Positions 1-8,812 of a stretch of DNA of 42,279 nt are shown here, piece after piece. This stretch comes from Campylobacter concisus (GTDB taxonomy: Bacteria; Campylobacterota; Campylobacteria; Campylobacterales; Campylobacteraceae), in contig LVWL01000002.1 of assembly GCA_002092835.1 (NCBI GenBank), positions 1 to 42,279 of the forward strand. The letters are read 5' to 3'. A model generated the notes under the pieces. It was not told the origin of the DNA, searched no databases, and was given only the letters and a program-made list of their open reading frames with translations. The position numbers were made by a program, and so were the translations under genes. The first letter of the stretch is position 1. Each line of letters starts with the position of its first letter.

Positions 1-2965
1 TTTTATAAAGTTCTACCATGCCTTTAAGAAAAGCCACTCCTACATCTTTGCCTAGTGATTTGCCATATCCTTTTAGCATATTTCTCATAGCTTCTACATC
101 TTTTGGGTTAAACATATAAGTTTGTTTCATAAAAGCAAAGCTTCTCATGCTATTCCAGATGATACTTATGTTATAGCGACCTATTAGGAGACGAAGTTTT
201 ACAGAGTTAATAGCCTGTTTAAGTAGATTTCCTTTTGATTTCCTTAGGATTTCAACATTTGTTTTAGAATTTGTTACATGCTTTATAAATTTATCCACAT
301 TTTCAGTATTATTCATAGTAAATAGCTGTCTTACAATGTTTAATACACCAAGCTCATCAAGAAGCTCATCTGTTGCCTCTTTTTTATTTGGATCAAATAT
401 AAATGAACCAATAGAATTATAAATTTTTGATTGACCATCTTCACTAAAGTACTCTGCAAAAGGAAATAGCCCTTCTATGGCAGTTTTTACTATAAGTGCC
501 GGAGCTTCCTTCTTCATATCTTTTTCTATGGTTTCATAAGGGATATCTTGCATTCTTAAAGTCTTTTTCAAGATAGCATCGTCTTTTTTCCAACAATCCT
601 CTATCTCTTTTGCTTGTTTATCAAGTAGCTCTTCTATCTGCTTTTGCTCCTTTAACCCCAAGATAGAAGTGTCTATGACCTCATGTTTATTCTCATTATT
701 TGCTTTTAAGAGTTCTTCCACACTTGCTACGTTACCTTTTTTTGAGTATTCCATATAGTCTCTTAACTCTTCAATGCAAATATATTCACCAACATTTGCA
801 TTTATACTATCTTTGTAAAAAAACAAAGCTTGCTCTTTTTCGCCAAGTCTTATTGTTGCGTTTTTATGGATAACCTTTATCTTTCTTTCTGCTATCTCTA
901 TATATTCCCCATCATTACTAACAGATTTCTTTACCAGGTCCCCTGGGTAGCTTTTAGTTATTATAAAGTAAGCCACGGCAATAGAGAGCACTTCTGTTAA
1001 AGAGTAGTGGTCTTTTGGCATACGATCGATTATTTCGCTTGTAAGTTCTTTAGCATCTTCTATATTCATTTCATCTTCGTATTTTTTCATATTAACCATA
1101 TCATCTACACTAGGATAGTTTGGGTCAAAACTTCTTTCAGAAACATTTTTATTTATCTTTTCAAAAATATCTTTAAAAGTTAGAGTGACCTTATCCATAT
1201 AAGCTTTTTCATTTTCTTTTATCTTCTCCATATCGTTTGGCTGCTTAGCATAAGCATTTATATGTAAAAAATTCACATTATAAAGCTCATCATTATTTGA
1301 TTTATTTGGTGAAAGTCCAATAGAACTTTGATTGGCTCTACGATCACTAGCTTCTTTTTTCTCTATAATGTTATCTATATAGCTTTTTTCTATCCTTGCA
1401 AATGGAGATAAATTTAGCAAAAGAGTTGATTTGTCATTATTTTGATCTATATCTATACTATATTTGCTATAGTCTTTTACTGGATTTAGAGTCTTTATGT
1501 CACTAAATTTTTGTTTTACCAGGTTGCTACTTTTTGATCTATTTATATCATCTTTTATAGTTTGATCAAGACTTTTACTAATAACTTCCTCTCTTAATCC
1601 TGCACTTGATCTAAAAGGGGAGTTTGAAAGAACGATGTAGTTTTTATTTAAATTTGAGAAGTCTTTACTATTCATCTCATCATTTACTGAGGTATTATTT
1701 TTATCGGATTTATCTGCTATTAGATTAGCTAACTTTATAGAGTTAAAATTTGAAGCACAGATAAAATTTAAATTTGCATTTGTACTTTTTATCTCTTCTT
1801 TTAGTCTATTAAAGAGCGTATCATCACTTGAGCCAAATCCTAAGTTTTTATTTATGATATCGTAAGAGCAAACATCTTTAGTATATTCAAACACTGATAC
1901 ATCATCTAAATATCCATATACGCTATATCCTTCATCTGCATTGCAGTTTATCTCCTTTGCGACTGAATTAATCTGAAAAGGTACATAGTCTAAATTTAAA
2001 TGTGTAAAGTCTATAAAAAATCCAGCCTTAGAATTCTTATCACTTTTGAACACCAATACATTGCAATTTGAGTTTATATTTAAGGTATTTATAATAGAAG
2101 CAAACCTAGATGTAAAAAATCTTAGTATAGGCAAAGATACTCCATAAAACGCTTTATTGTCATAATACTTATATGCTTCAGTGGAAAAATTAATAAGTTC
2201 CCAAGCAACAGTACCCCATCCTATTAATTTTTTTCCTACTGCTTTTGTACCTGACAAATCAACAAGGCTTAATATAGAAAGTATGAACTGCTTTATAATA
2301 AATTCTCCATCATCCTCATTTAGATTTTTTAAATTTTTATCTAGCTCATCAAAACACTCTTTGACGCTTCTTTCAAATTTAGTTTCGTTTAACTCCTCAT
2401 TAGACATTAAAGGCTTGGCATCATTTATTAGATCGTCTTTTAAAGTACTTAAACACTCTCTTAAAACATCTTTGCTTTTGTTGTAATAAGATATTATAAA
2501 TTCAAACATTTCAGCAAAATTTTCTACTGGTCTAGCTTGATATTCTCTTCCTGGACCATACTTTATTTTTTCTGTTTTAATTTTTATGGGATCGATCTTC
2601 TCCTTTAAATTTACAAAGAACTTATCAACTGCACTCTTTTTATGAACTACTTTTACTGGAATTCCTCTATATTTAAATTCCCTTGATTTATCTAGATTGT
2701 TATCTTTAAAACTCTCTTTATCTATATAAAAATCAGTAACGATAGATATTGTCCTATCTTCTTTAGAAAAAATTGCTTTCCAAGAACGAGGATTTAGAAA
2801 TGTTGATAGTTCATTTCTTATTAAGGCTGCCATACTGCCAAAGTAGTTTGACTCAAGAGAATTTAAACTAGACGTATAAAGCGTCACGCTCTTTGCATCA
2901 GCCATGTACTCTTTTATCTTTTTTAAACTCTCTTCGCAAGAGTAGGTTATATTTATATCATTCAT
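1..2965 (-). CDS. Very large unrecognised protein, 3' end cut by window edge
   Basis: The minus-strand frame is open for 988 codons from the ATG at 2965 to the window edge, with no stop seen, so the C-terminus is missing. The start lies 2 nt after the stop of the lipase/PAAR-like gene, so the two are almost certainly cotranscribed and probably translationally coupled. The N-terminus begins MNDINITYSCEES, without a signal peptide. The protein is rich in Asn, Lys, Asp, Ser and Ile. It has a more hydrophobic stretch around residues 235-300 and a polar, low-complexity middle (about residues 420-560). The last 100 residues before the edge are Lys-rich and helical. I recognise no domain. A short SVEELLKAN match resembles part of a LysM repeat but is too short to count. 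Base composition and the heavy use of ATA and AGA codons match the lipase gene, not the efflux genes further right. From position only, it could be a partner, adaptor or second toxin of the lipase effector. Confidence 0.75.
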   Translation of the reverse strand, partial: MNDINITYSCEESLKKIKEYMADAKSVTLYTSSLNSLESNYFGSMAALIRNELSTFLNPRSWKAIFSKEDRTISIVTDFYIDKESFKDNNLDKSREFKYRGIPVKVVHKKSAVDKFFVNLKEKIDPIKIKTEKIKYGPGREYQARPVENFAEMFEFIISYYNKSKDVLRECLSTLKDDLINDAKPLMSNEELNETKFERSVKECFDELDKNLKNLNEDDGEFIIKQFILSILSLVDLSGTKAVGKKLIGWGTVAWELINFSTEAYKYYDNKAFYGVSLPILRFFTSRFASIINTLNINSNCNVLVFKSDKNSKAGFFIDFTHLNLDYVPFQINSVAKEINCNADEGYSVYGYLDDVSVFEYTKDVCSYDIINKNLGFGSSDDTLFNRLKEEIKSTNANLNFICASNFNSIKLANLIADKSDKNNTSVNDEMNSKDFSNLNKNYIVLSNSPFRSSAGLREEVISKSLDQTIKDDINRSKSSNLVKQKFSDIKTLNPVKDYSKYSIDIDQNNDKSTLLLNLSPFARIEKSYIDNIIEKKEASDRRANQSSIGLSPNKSNNDELYNVNFLHINAYAKQPNDMEKIKENEKAYMDKVTLTFKDIFEKINKNVSERSFDPNYPSVDDMVNMKKYEDEMNIEDAKELTSEIIDRMPKDHYSLTEVLSIAVAYFIITKSYPGDLVKKSVSNDGEYIEIAERKIKVIHKNATIRLGEKEQALFFYKDSINANVGEYICIEELRDYMEYSKKGNVASVEELLKANNENKHEVIDTSILGLKEQKQIEELLDKQAKEIEDCWKKDDAILKKTLRMQDIPYETIEKDMKKEAPALIVKTAIEGLFPFAEYFSEDGQSKIYNSIGSFIFDPNKKEATDELLDELGVLNIVRQLFTMNNTENVDKFIKHVTNSKTNVEILRKSKGNLLKQAINSVKLRLLIGRYNISIIWNSMRSFAFMKQTYMFNPKDVEAMRNMLKGYGKSLGKDVGVAFLKGMVELYK

Positions 2966-2967
2966 CG

Positions 2968-5900
2968 TTATGCCACCACTACTGTTTTAATTATATTTAT
3001 ATTATCGCTATATTCACTATCTAACCCACAAGCAAATTTTATACATACTGTTTTTGCCTTACTTGGCGTAATATAGATAAGATTGTTATCGTCACTCATA
3101 TCATCTACAAATTGAAAAAATCCTATTCCGCTCTTAGGAAGCGTCATATCTTTATAGATAGGCTCAGTATATTTAGGGGTAATAAAAATAAAATTTTTAT
3201 TCATAAGCGAGTATTTAAAGTTAAATGATGAGATACTAAATTTATCATCTCTAAATCGGGCCTTTAGATACTCTTTTAGCTTCTTATCTTTTATATCAGA
3301 GCCTTCGTCTAAATTTAGCTCCATTTCTTTAAACCCCTCTTGGTTTTTATATTCCACATCATTTAGCTTATATATACAAACGGCAAGATTATCTGTTTGA
3401 TTAAGAGCTGATTTTATATGAAGCCTTATGTAGGCATTATTTAAATTTATATCTTTTATTACTTCGCTACTATCTTGCATACCAGGATTACTTAAACTAT
3501 GCTCTAGTTTTAGTTTATTCTCTTTTTTTATGCACCTTAGCGAAGAGCCGGTGTTGCTTAGGCAGTTTGGCACTAGATCTTGCATTACAGCGTAGTGATC
3601 ATTCATGCTTTTTAGACTAAGTGCTGATCTTGGTACATAAGCTACTATGACGCATGGAATCCTAGCCGAGCAGCCTACTATCGGCGAGTTTATAAAATCA
3701 ACATCGAGTATCACGCCTTGATCGTCTGATCTTATGCTCCTGCCTGCCCTACTTTTTAAGATCACATGACCACCATGTGGGCAAATGATAGTGTCGTCTT
3801 CTATGACAGGGCATGAAGTTGCAGTGGATGAAATTTCTTTAGATTGATTATCTTTTTGTAAATTTTGCCTTTGATTTAAATTTGAAAGAGCCTCTTTAGT
3901 CTTTTTGCTCATTGGTTTTAGATCGATATTTAGACTCTTATTTAATAGTGAATAATTTAATATATTTGCTTGAGAATTTCTATAAGCAACATTTAGCCTT
4001 CCTATATCTTTATCTTCATCTCTTGGCTGATGAGTAAAATTTAGAGGTATATTCTCATCACTGTTATATTTTTCGTCTTTAAAATAAAGTGGATAATCCT
4101 CCTCTTCATTGGCTTTAGATAAAAGAGCAGAGTTTAGATATATTCTTTGATTCATATTTTTGCTATCTAGCTTAAATATCTCCTTTAATACCTCAACATC
4201 GACTATACTTTTATCTACTGCACTTACACTAAGGGTATCGTTGTTTTTATAAAAGATACTTCCTACGCTCTCATTCATAAGAGCTTTTATATCATCGGTT
4301 GCTACTTTATTATTGTAAGCTACATCATCATTATTTTGAGCGGATTTATTATTGGCTATTACTATGGCTTCATCGCTAGAGCTTATGTCCTTAGAGTCTA
4401 TGCTAGCTAAAAAATTTTCATTTTCTTTTAGCTTTGCTAGATCCGCGTATTTTAGATTTATTATGCTCTTTAGCATATCTATTCTATCTTTTACAAAGAT
4501 GCTAGCCTCTGCTATATCTACTCTATTATCTCGTAGTATCGTTATATTTTTATAGATATTTTTGTTATAAGAGAAGTATTTGCCAAGTTCATTTACATCT
4601 ATCTTTTTTTCAAATACAAATAAATTCAAAGCACAAATAGCCACTAGCATATCTATATCGCCAGCTCTAGCATCACTTACTATCTTTGTCGCATCTAGTT
4701 TATCTATATCATCTATATCTAGTATCTTTACTAGATGTGCTTCTTTATTGCTATTTTTATCTATGTTGCTGCCTAAATTTTCTATTATATACCCGACCAT
4801 ATCTTGCTTAAAATTTTCATCACTAAATTTGCCATATTCATAAAAGAGATTTAAATAAGCATAAAAAATATATAAAGGCGTATCTAGCATAGAAGCATCA
4901 CTTATATCATCTATATTTACATCCAAATTTAACTTCGATCTTATGCATTTTAGTTTAAATTTAAGCGACTGGATATATTCATTTAGATAATCAAGTGCTT
5001 CAGCTATATCTTTACCTTCTATTTTGGCTTCATTTTCTTTGTTTTCCAAGAGATAGCACAACATATATAAAACCAAAACACTCTCTTTTAAAAAGTGAGA
5101 TCTAATTAATATATTCACCAAGTGTCTATTCTCGGTATTTTCATACTTTACTTCGCCAGTTGTATCTATGCCTAGCTTATAGCCTAGATCAGATATGACC
5201 GAAAAGGTAGGTTCTATCAAAACAGCTACATCTTTTGAAAAGCTATCTTCATCTCTATTTATACTTTGTTTAACGCTCTCTACGTGATGTATCTCTATGT
5301 CTATATCTTTTTCTTTGCTAGCTTTATTGATATTAGAGCTCACCTTTTTATCTGCAAGAGTCTTTTGAGCTTGTTCATTATTTTTAACCACATCTACGTA
5401 TTCATCTACACTACTCTTATCATCTTTAAAGCCAAACATACCTTTTATCTTGTTAAAGACTGAGCCTACCATCTTTCCTATAAAGCCATCTTTGTCTATG
5501 ACTCTTGCTATCCATCTTGCACCTTTTGCTATGACTTTGGCTACAAAGCTAAGAAGCCTTAAGCTCCAAGTAAAAGCTGAAGCTAATATACCACCATAAA
5601 TTCCTGGAGCGTTATAAGTATAAAGTTCTTTTACTCCGCTATCTTTGAAAGTTACTGCATATATTTGAGCTAGATGACCTCCTAATGAGTGACCTGACAG
5701 GATGATGTCTTTGGCGGTGTTATCTAAGCCACTTAAGTTTTGACTATGAGAATTTATAGCTTCTTGCATAGAGGATTGAAGTGATTTTAAAGCAGATATT
5801 TGCATAAGTGCTCTTGATGTGATAGCCATAAAGGCATCATCTAAGAGATCGTTTATTTTCATCTCTGTTCCTCTAAAGCCTATGATATAGTTTGACTTAA

Positions 5901-6471
5901 GCGTATCATAAAATATAGTTGAGCTAAAACCCGATTTTTGATTAGGTATGTGCTTTACTAGCTCATAGCGATTAACAAAGAGTTTTGTGCGAGGAGAGAG
6001 GGATTCAGGGGTGTAGAAAATTTCTGCTTCTTGATAGCTACCGTCTTTACCTAATGGCGTATCTATAAAATTTGTAACATCATTGTCTAACTTAATAAAT
6101 TTTTTACCAGTATATGGCTTTTTGATAATCTTATCAGCCATAAATCTAGCTTCAATACAAAGAGCATAAGCAGTGGGATTACCTGCTTTTTTTACCACAT
6201 TTCCATCTTTATCTTGGATATCACCATTTAAAATATCACCTTTTCTTATGTTGTCTTTATATCTCCAAATAGGCTTTTTTATTTCATCTTCTCTATAAGA
6301 ATTTACAATATTTTCAGGGACATTATCTTTACCAAATTTATCATAAAGCTCATCAAGTCCATTTCTTTCATTCTCAAATACATTATGAAGCATTGCATAA
6401 CTTGCATCAGCTATATCAATATAGTCTTTAAAGCAATTTATTAGCTCTTTATTTGATTTTTTAGTTTGCAC
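2968..6471 (-). CDS. Class 3 lipase fused to a C-terminal PAAR-like (CPHGG) domain; candidate secreted effector
   Basis: This is a 1167-residue protein. It starts at a GTG directly after the stop of the lipoprotein gene, and an AAGGA ribosome site 7 nt upstream supports that start. Residues 195-310 carry the class 3 lipase signature: IIGFRGTE at 196-203, then GHSLGG at 260-265 with Ser262 as the expected nucleophile, then YNAPG at 286-290. The triad Asp and His are not placed with certainty; candidates lie at about 400-480. An amphipathic helical stretch follows the lipase core at about 296-350. Residues 887-980 hold a PAAR-like pattern: CPHGG at 897-901, GC at 933-934, PC at 939-940, then Cys970 and Cys980. 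The same order of CPHGG, GC, PCV and LC elements occurs in spike-tip proteins of contractile injection systems. A beta-rich tail of about 185 residues follows. Inferred role: a phospholipase delivered by a type VI-like system. Specialised effectors usually carry PAAR at the N-terminus, so the order here is unusual. The lipase call is firm, the PAAR-like call moderate and secretion an inference. Confidence 0.85.
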   Translation of the reverse strand: MQTKKSNKELINCFKDYIDIADASYAMLHNVFENERNGLDELYDKFGKDNVPENIVNSYREDEIKKPIWRYKDNIRKGDILNGDIQDKDGNVVKKAGNPTAYALCIEARFMADKIIKKPYTGKKFIKLDNDVTNFIDTPLGKDGSYQEAEIFYTPESLSPRTKLFVNRYELVKHIPNQKSGFSSTIFYDTLKSNYIIGFRGTEMKINDLLDDAFMAITSRALMQISALKSLQSSMQEAINSHSQNLSGLDNTAKDIILSGHSLGGHLAQIYAVTFKDSGVKELYTYNAPGIYGGILASAFTWSLRLLSFVAKVIAKGARWIARVIDKDGFIGKMVGSVFNKIKGMFGFKDDKSSVDEYVDVVKNNEQAQKTLADKKVSSNINKASKEKDIDIEIHHVESVKQSINRDEDSFSKDVAVLIEPTFSVISDLGYKLGIDTTGEVKYENTENRHLVNILIRSHFLKESVLVLYMLCYLLENKENEAKIEGKDIAEALDYLNEYIQSLKFKLKCIRSKLNLDVNIDDISDASMLDTPLYIFYAYLNLFYEYGKFSDENFKQDMVGYIIENLGSNIDKNSNKEAHLVKILDIDDIDKLDATKIVSDARAGDIDMLVAICALNLFVFEKKIDVNELGKYFSYNKNIYKNITILRDNRVDIAEASIFVKDRIDMLKSIINLKYADLAKLKENENFLASIDSKDISSSDEAIVIANNKSAQNNDDVAYNNKVATDDIKALMNESVGSIFYKNNDTLSVSAVDKSIVDVEVLKEIFKLDSKNMNQRIYLNSALLSKANEEEDYPLYFKDEKYNSDENIPLNFTHQPRDEDKDIGRLNVAYRNSQANILNYSLLNKSLNIDLKPMSKKTKEALSNLNQRQNLQKDNQSKEISSTATSCPVIEDDTIICPHGGHVILKSRAGRSIRSDDQGVILDVDFINSPIVGCSARIPCVIVAYVPRSALSLKSMNDHYAVMQDLVPNCLSNTGSSLRCIKKENKLKLEHSLSNPGMQDSSEVIKDINLNNAYIRLHIKSALNQTDNLAVCIYKLNDVEYKNQEGFKEMELNLDEGSDIKDKKLKEYLKARFRDDKFSISSFNFKYSLMNKNFIFITPKYTEPIYKDMTLPKSGIGFFQFVDDMSDDNNLIYITPSKAKTVCIKFACGLDSEYSDNINIIKTVVVA

Positions 6472-7092
6472 TTACTTGTCCTTGTTTGCTTTTATGAATT
6501 TGTTGTTTGTTAAGTAGAAAATATTATCTCCTGATTTTGTACCAAAAGACTCTTTAGTAAATGATACACCTCTACCTTCATCACCAAATAGTCCATATTT
6601 AGTTTCAATATGAGTATATGAAAGATATATTTTTATAATTCTCATCTCTTTTCCATCAAAATACATATATTTAGGATAAATTCTAGGTTCTTCTTTTAAA
6701 AAATCATCTCCTATAAATTCTTTTATCTTATTCGTATAGCTTTCAGGTACTTCTGCTTTTTTATCAGTATCTCTTTCATAATCTATCCAGCGAGTATAGT
6801 ATCTTTTACCATTTGAGAGGGTTTGAGGGAATTTTTGATCCATGATTTCTAGGTCAGCTCTTTTAAAATTTCTTTTGTTATTTTTAAAGAAATCGTCCAT
6901 ATAATCGCTTCTTTCTTTTTCTCTTCTCTCTATCTCATCAACAAATTTTTGATTAAATATATATACTCCACCATATTGTTTAGCTAAGTTTTCTAGTTCA
7001 GAGTTGCTTATCTTTTTGTTTGCTTGATTAGCTGAGCAAGCTATTAAGAATATACTTGTTAGAAGTAGTAATATAAATGCGGTAAATTTCAT
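6472..7092 (-). CDS. Lipoprotein, candidate immunity protein for the adjacent lipase effector
   Basis: I recognise no family. Read from the ATG at 7092, the protein has 206 residues. It opens with a lipoprotein signal, MKFTAFILLLLTSIFLIAC, with a LIAC lipobox whose Cys19 would be lipidated; the mature part is soluble and rich in charged and aromatic residues. The frame is open to an upstream ATG at 7158, which would add 22 residues. I prefer 7092 because it puts the signal peptide at the N-terminus and because a good promoter (7121-7149) lies inside the longer frame. There is no clear ribosome site at 7092, so the start is not settled. The stop codon touches the GTG of the lipase gene, which implies coupling. 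Known immunity proteins against type VI lipases (the Tli families) are often periplasmic or lipidated proteins encoded beside the toxin, so immunity is a reasonable inference. It could also be an unrelated accessory lipoprotein. Confidence 0.75.
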   Translation of the reverse strand: MKFTAFILLLLTSIFLIACSANQANKKISNSELENLAKQYGGVYIFNQKFVDEIERREKERSDYMDDFFKNNKRNFKRADLEIMDQKFPQTLSNGKRYYTRWIDYERDTDKKAEVPESYTNKIKEFIGDDFLKEEPRIYPKYMYFDGKEMRIIKIYLSYTHIETKYGLFGDEGRGVSFTKESFGTKSGDNIFYLTNNKFIKANKDK

Positions 7093-7120
7093 AAATAAAT
7101 TTTTAAAATAAATAATCAAA

Positions 7121-7149
7121 AATCTAAGAATTTTACATAATGAAGTCAA
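7121..7149 (-). promoter_or_regulatory. Putative sigma-70 promoter of the lipase effector operon
   Basis: On the minus strand TTGACT (7149-7144) and TAGATT (7126-7121) are separated by exactly 17 nt. This is a good -35/-10 pair, 28 nt upstream of the preferred lipoprotein start. It would let the effector operon be transcribed separately from the efflux genes that end just upstream. Confidence 0.45.
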
Positions 7150-7155
7150 GGAGTT

Positions 7156-7180
7156 CATCTAAGGATTTTGTCCTTAGATG
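7156..7180 (-). terminator. Perfect 10-bp hairpin between the efflux operon and the effector operon
   Basis: CATCTAAGGA and TCCTTAGATG form a perfect 10-bp stem around a 5-nt loop, 5 nt beyond the stop codon of the small membrane protein gene. It lacks a strong T tract on the minus strand, so it is a weak intrinsic terminator at best. Its place between a 3' end and a new promoter suggests it stops or stabilises the end of the efflux transcript. Confidence 0.45.
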
Positions 7181-7185
7181 AAAGA

Positions 7186-7413
7186 TTAAGATTTTTTGAT
7201 CGCTCTAATAGGAATAACAAATATTGCTGCGATCACATAAAAAGCAATACAAAAAACAGCCGCCATCATAAATATCTCACCGATATCATAAAAGCTTGAC
7301 TCAAGCCTAAATGTATCCACGTAATTTATCGCAAACCATAATGCTACGCCAAGAGCGATAGCAAAAACGAAAAAACCCCAAGAAAATAAGAAATTTAATA
7401 TCTTAGTTCCCAA
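7186..7413 (-). CDS. Small membrane protein at the end of the efflux operon
   Basis: This 75-residue protein starts at TTG, chosen because AAGGAG lies 5 nt upstream and the frame has no good ATG. It has two hydrophobic helices, about residues 8-30 and 46-70, joined by a short acidic linker (ESSFYDIGE), and a basic C-terminal tail ending RAIKKS. It lies only 16 nt beyond cmeC in the same direction, so it should be cotranscribed with the pump. I do not recognise the family. Small membrane proteins can modulate RND pumps, as AcrZ does with AcrB, but AcrZ has one helix and no similarity is visible. A pump-associated role is therefore only suggested by position. Confidence 0.7.
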   Translation of the reverse strand: MGTKILNFLFSWGFFVFAIALGVALWFAINYVDTFRLESSFYDIGEIFMMAAVFCIAFYVIAAIFVIPIRAIKKS

Positions 7414-7429
7414 TCTCTCTCCTTTTTAA

Positions 7430-8812
7430 TTATTTTTCTAACTTAAAACCGCCACCAAAAGCTCTATAAACTTCGACTGCACTATCGACCTCATCAAGCT
7501 TTGCTGAGACGTCTTGTAATTTTGCCTGAAGCAAATTTCTCTCCGCATCAAGAAGCTCTAAATGCCCAATATAGCCAGCGTCATATTGCTCTTTGGCAAG
7601 CGAGTAAATTCTTTGTTGGGATTTTAGCAAATTTTTCACTTGTTCCAAAGAAATTTTTGCATTTTGCCTTGAAACAAGCGCATCTCTTACTTCACCAAGA
7701 GCCGATTTTACCGCTGCTTCATAATTAACAGCGGCAATTTGTTCATTTGTTTTAGCCACTGCTACATTATTTTTTGTCCTACCAAAATCAAAAATTTTCT
7801 GTGCTAAAGAGCCGCCTATGCTCCATGTATTGGCATTTCCAACAAATATATTTTCAAAATCAATACTTGAAAAGCCAAAAAGTCCAGTCAGTGAAATGCT
7901 TGGAAAATACTCAGCCCTTGCAACACCAACAAGAGCATTTGTAGCTTTTAAATCAGCCAGTGCCTTTGCCACGTCGCTTCTTCTTAGCAAAATTTCAGAG
8001 CTAATGCCAGCACTTATCTCGGGAGAAGCTGGTAAATTTTGCGAGCTAGCAACAGCTCCACCTAAAATTTCATTATTACTTTTACCAGTCAAGATAGCTA
8101 GTGAGGTGATAGCTTTTGACTTTGCATTTAATATAGAAGTAAGATTGGTCTTAGCGCTTTCTACTGCTGCCTTACTTTGCAAATAGGTCATCTCATTTAT
8201 GCTTCCAAGATCAAGCTGTGTTTTGCGAAGTGCTAGCGTATCTTCATAGGTTTTTAAAGTCTCTCTTAGCACAGCTTCTTGCATATTTAATGAAACTAAT
8301 GCAAAGTAGCTTTTTACAACATTTGAGCTGATACTTAGTCTCGCGCTATCGTAGTCAAATTTGGTTGCATTTAGGCTTTCTTCGGCCGCTGCTACATTAT
8401 TTCTTACTCTACCCCAAAGATCGATCTCATAGTTTAATCCTAAATTTATATCTGATTTTCTATAACGAGTTTGTGGTTGTTTAGTATATGTTTCGCCGCT
8501 ACTTTTTGCTTTTTCGTAGCCTACATTTAAATTTATACCAGGAAGCAAATCTGCCTCAGCTACGCCAAGGCTTGCTTTTGCTTTCTCTAAATTTAAATAA
8601 GCAACACGTAAATTTGTATTTTTCTCAAGTGCACTTTCTACTAGAGAATTTAAATTTTCATCGTGAAATTCCTTCCACCAAAGATCCCTTATATCGCTTG
8701 TCTCATAAGCGTAAGTAGATGTGAAATTTGTATCTACATTTGGCATATCTGGACGAAATGAGCAACCAGCTAAAAACGCCGCCGTTATAAGTATAAACGC
8801 CTTATTTTTCAT
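7430..8812 (-). CDS. cmeC: RND efflux outer membrane channel lipoprotein, CmeC-like (TolC/NodT family)
   Basis: This is the outer membrane factor of the tripartite pump, forming a trimeric channel through the outer membrane and periplasm. The start is placed at the ATG at 8812, giving 460 residues. It has GGGAG 9 nt upstream and puts the lipoprotein signal MKNKAFILITAAFLAGC at the N-terminus with Cys17 lipidated; an in-frame ATG at 8845 would add 11 charged residues ahead of it. Two repeated outer-membrane-efflux halves are visible: an N-terminal half with ALEKNTNLRVAYLNLEKAKA and a second with the RRSDVAKALADLKATNALVG motif typical of NodT-type proteins. The start overlaps the end of cmeB by 11 nt. 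The gene order (A, B, C) and neighbours match C. jejuni cmeABC. Length is close to CmeC (about 490 residues). Confidence 0.93.
   Translation of the reverse strand: MKNKAFILITAAFLAGCSFRPDMPNVDTNFTSTYAYETSDIRDLWWKEFHDENLNSLVESALEKNTNLRVAYLNLEKAKASLGVAEADLLPGINLNVGYEKAKSSGETYTKQPQTRYRKSDINLGLNYEIDLWGRVRNNVAAAEESLNATKFDYDSARLSISSNVVKSYFALVSLNMQEAVLRETLKTYEDTLALRKTQLDLGSINEMTYLQSKAAVESAKTNLTSILNAKSKAITSLAILTGKSNNEILGGAVASSQNLPASPEISAGISSEILLRRSDVAKALADLKATNALVGVARAEYFPSISLTGLFGFSSIDFENIFVGNANTWSIGGSLAQKIFDFGRTKNNVAVAKTNEQIAAVNYEAAVKSALGEVRDALVSRQNAKISLEQVKNLLKSQQRIYSLAKEQYDAGYIGHLELLDAERNLLQAKLQDVSAKLDEVDSAVEVYRAFGGGFKLEK

Noticed and set aside
780-850. LysM-like SVEELLKAN stretch in the giant protein
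   Set aside because: Only about ten residues fit and the rest of the LysM consensus is missing.
2181-5463. Plus-strand open frames opposite the lipase and giant genes
   Set aside because: They are low-complexity Ser/Leu/Phe-rich mirror images of an AT-rich coding strand, with no ribosome sites.
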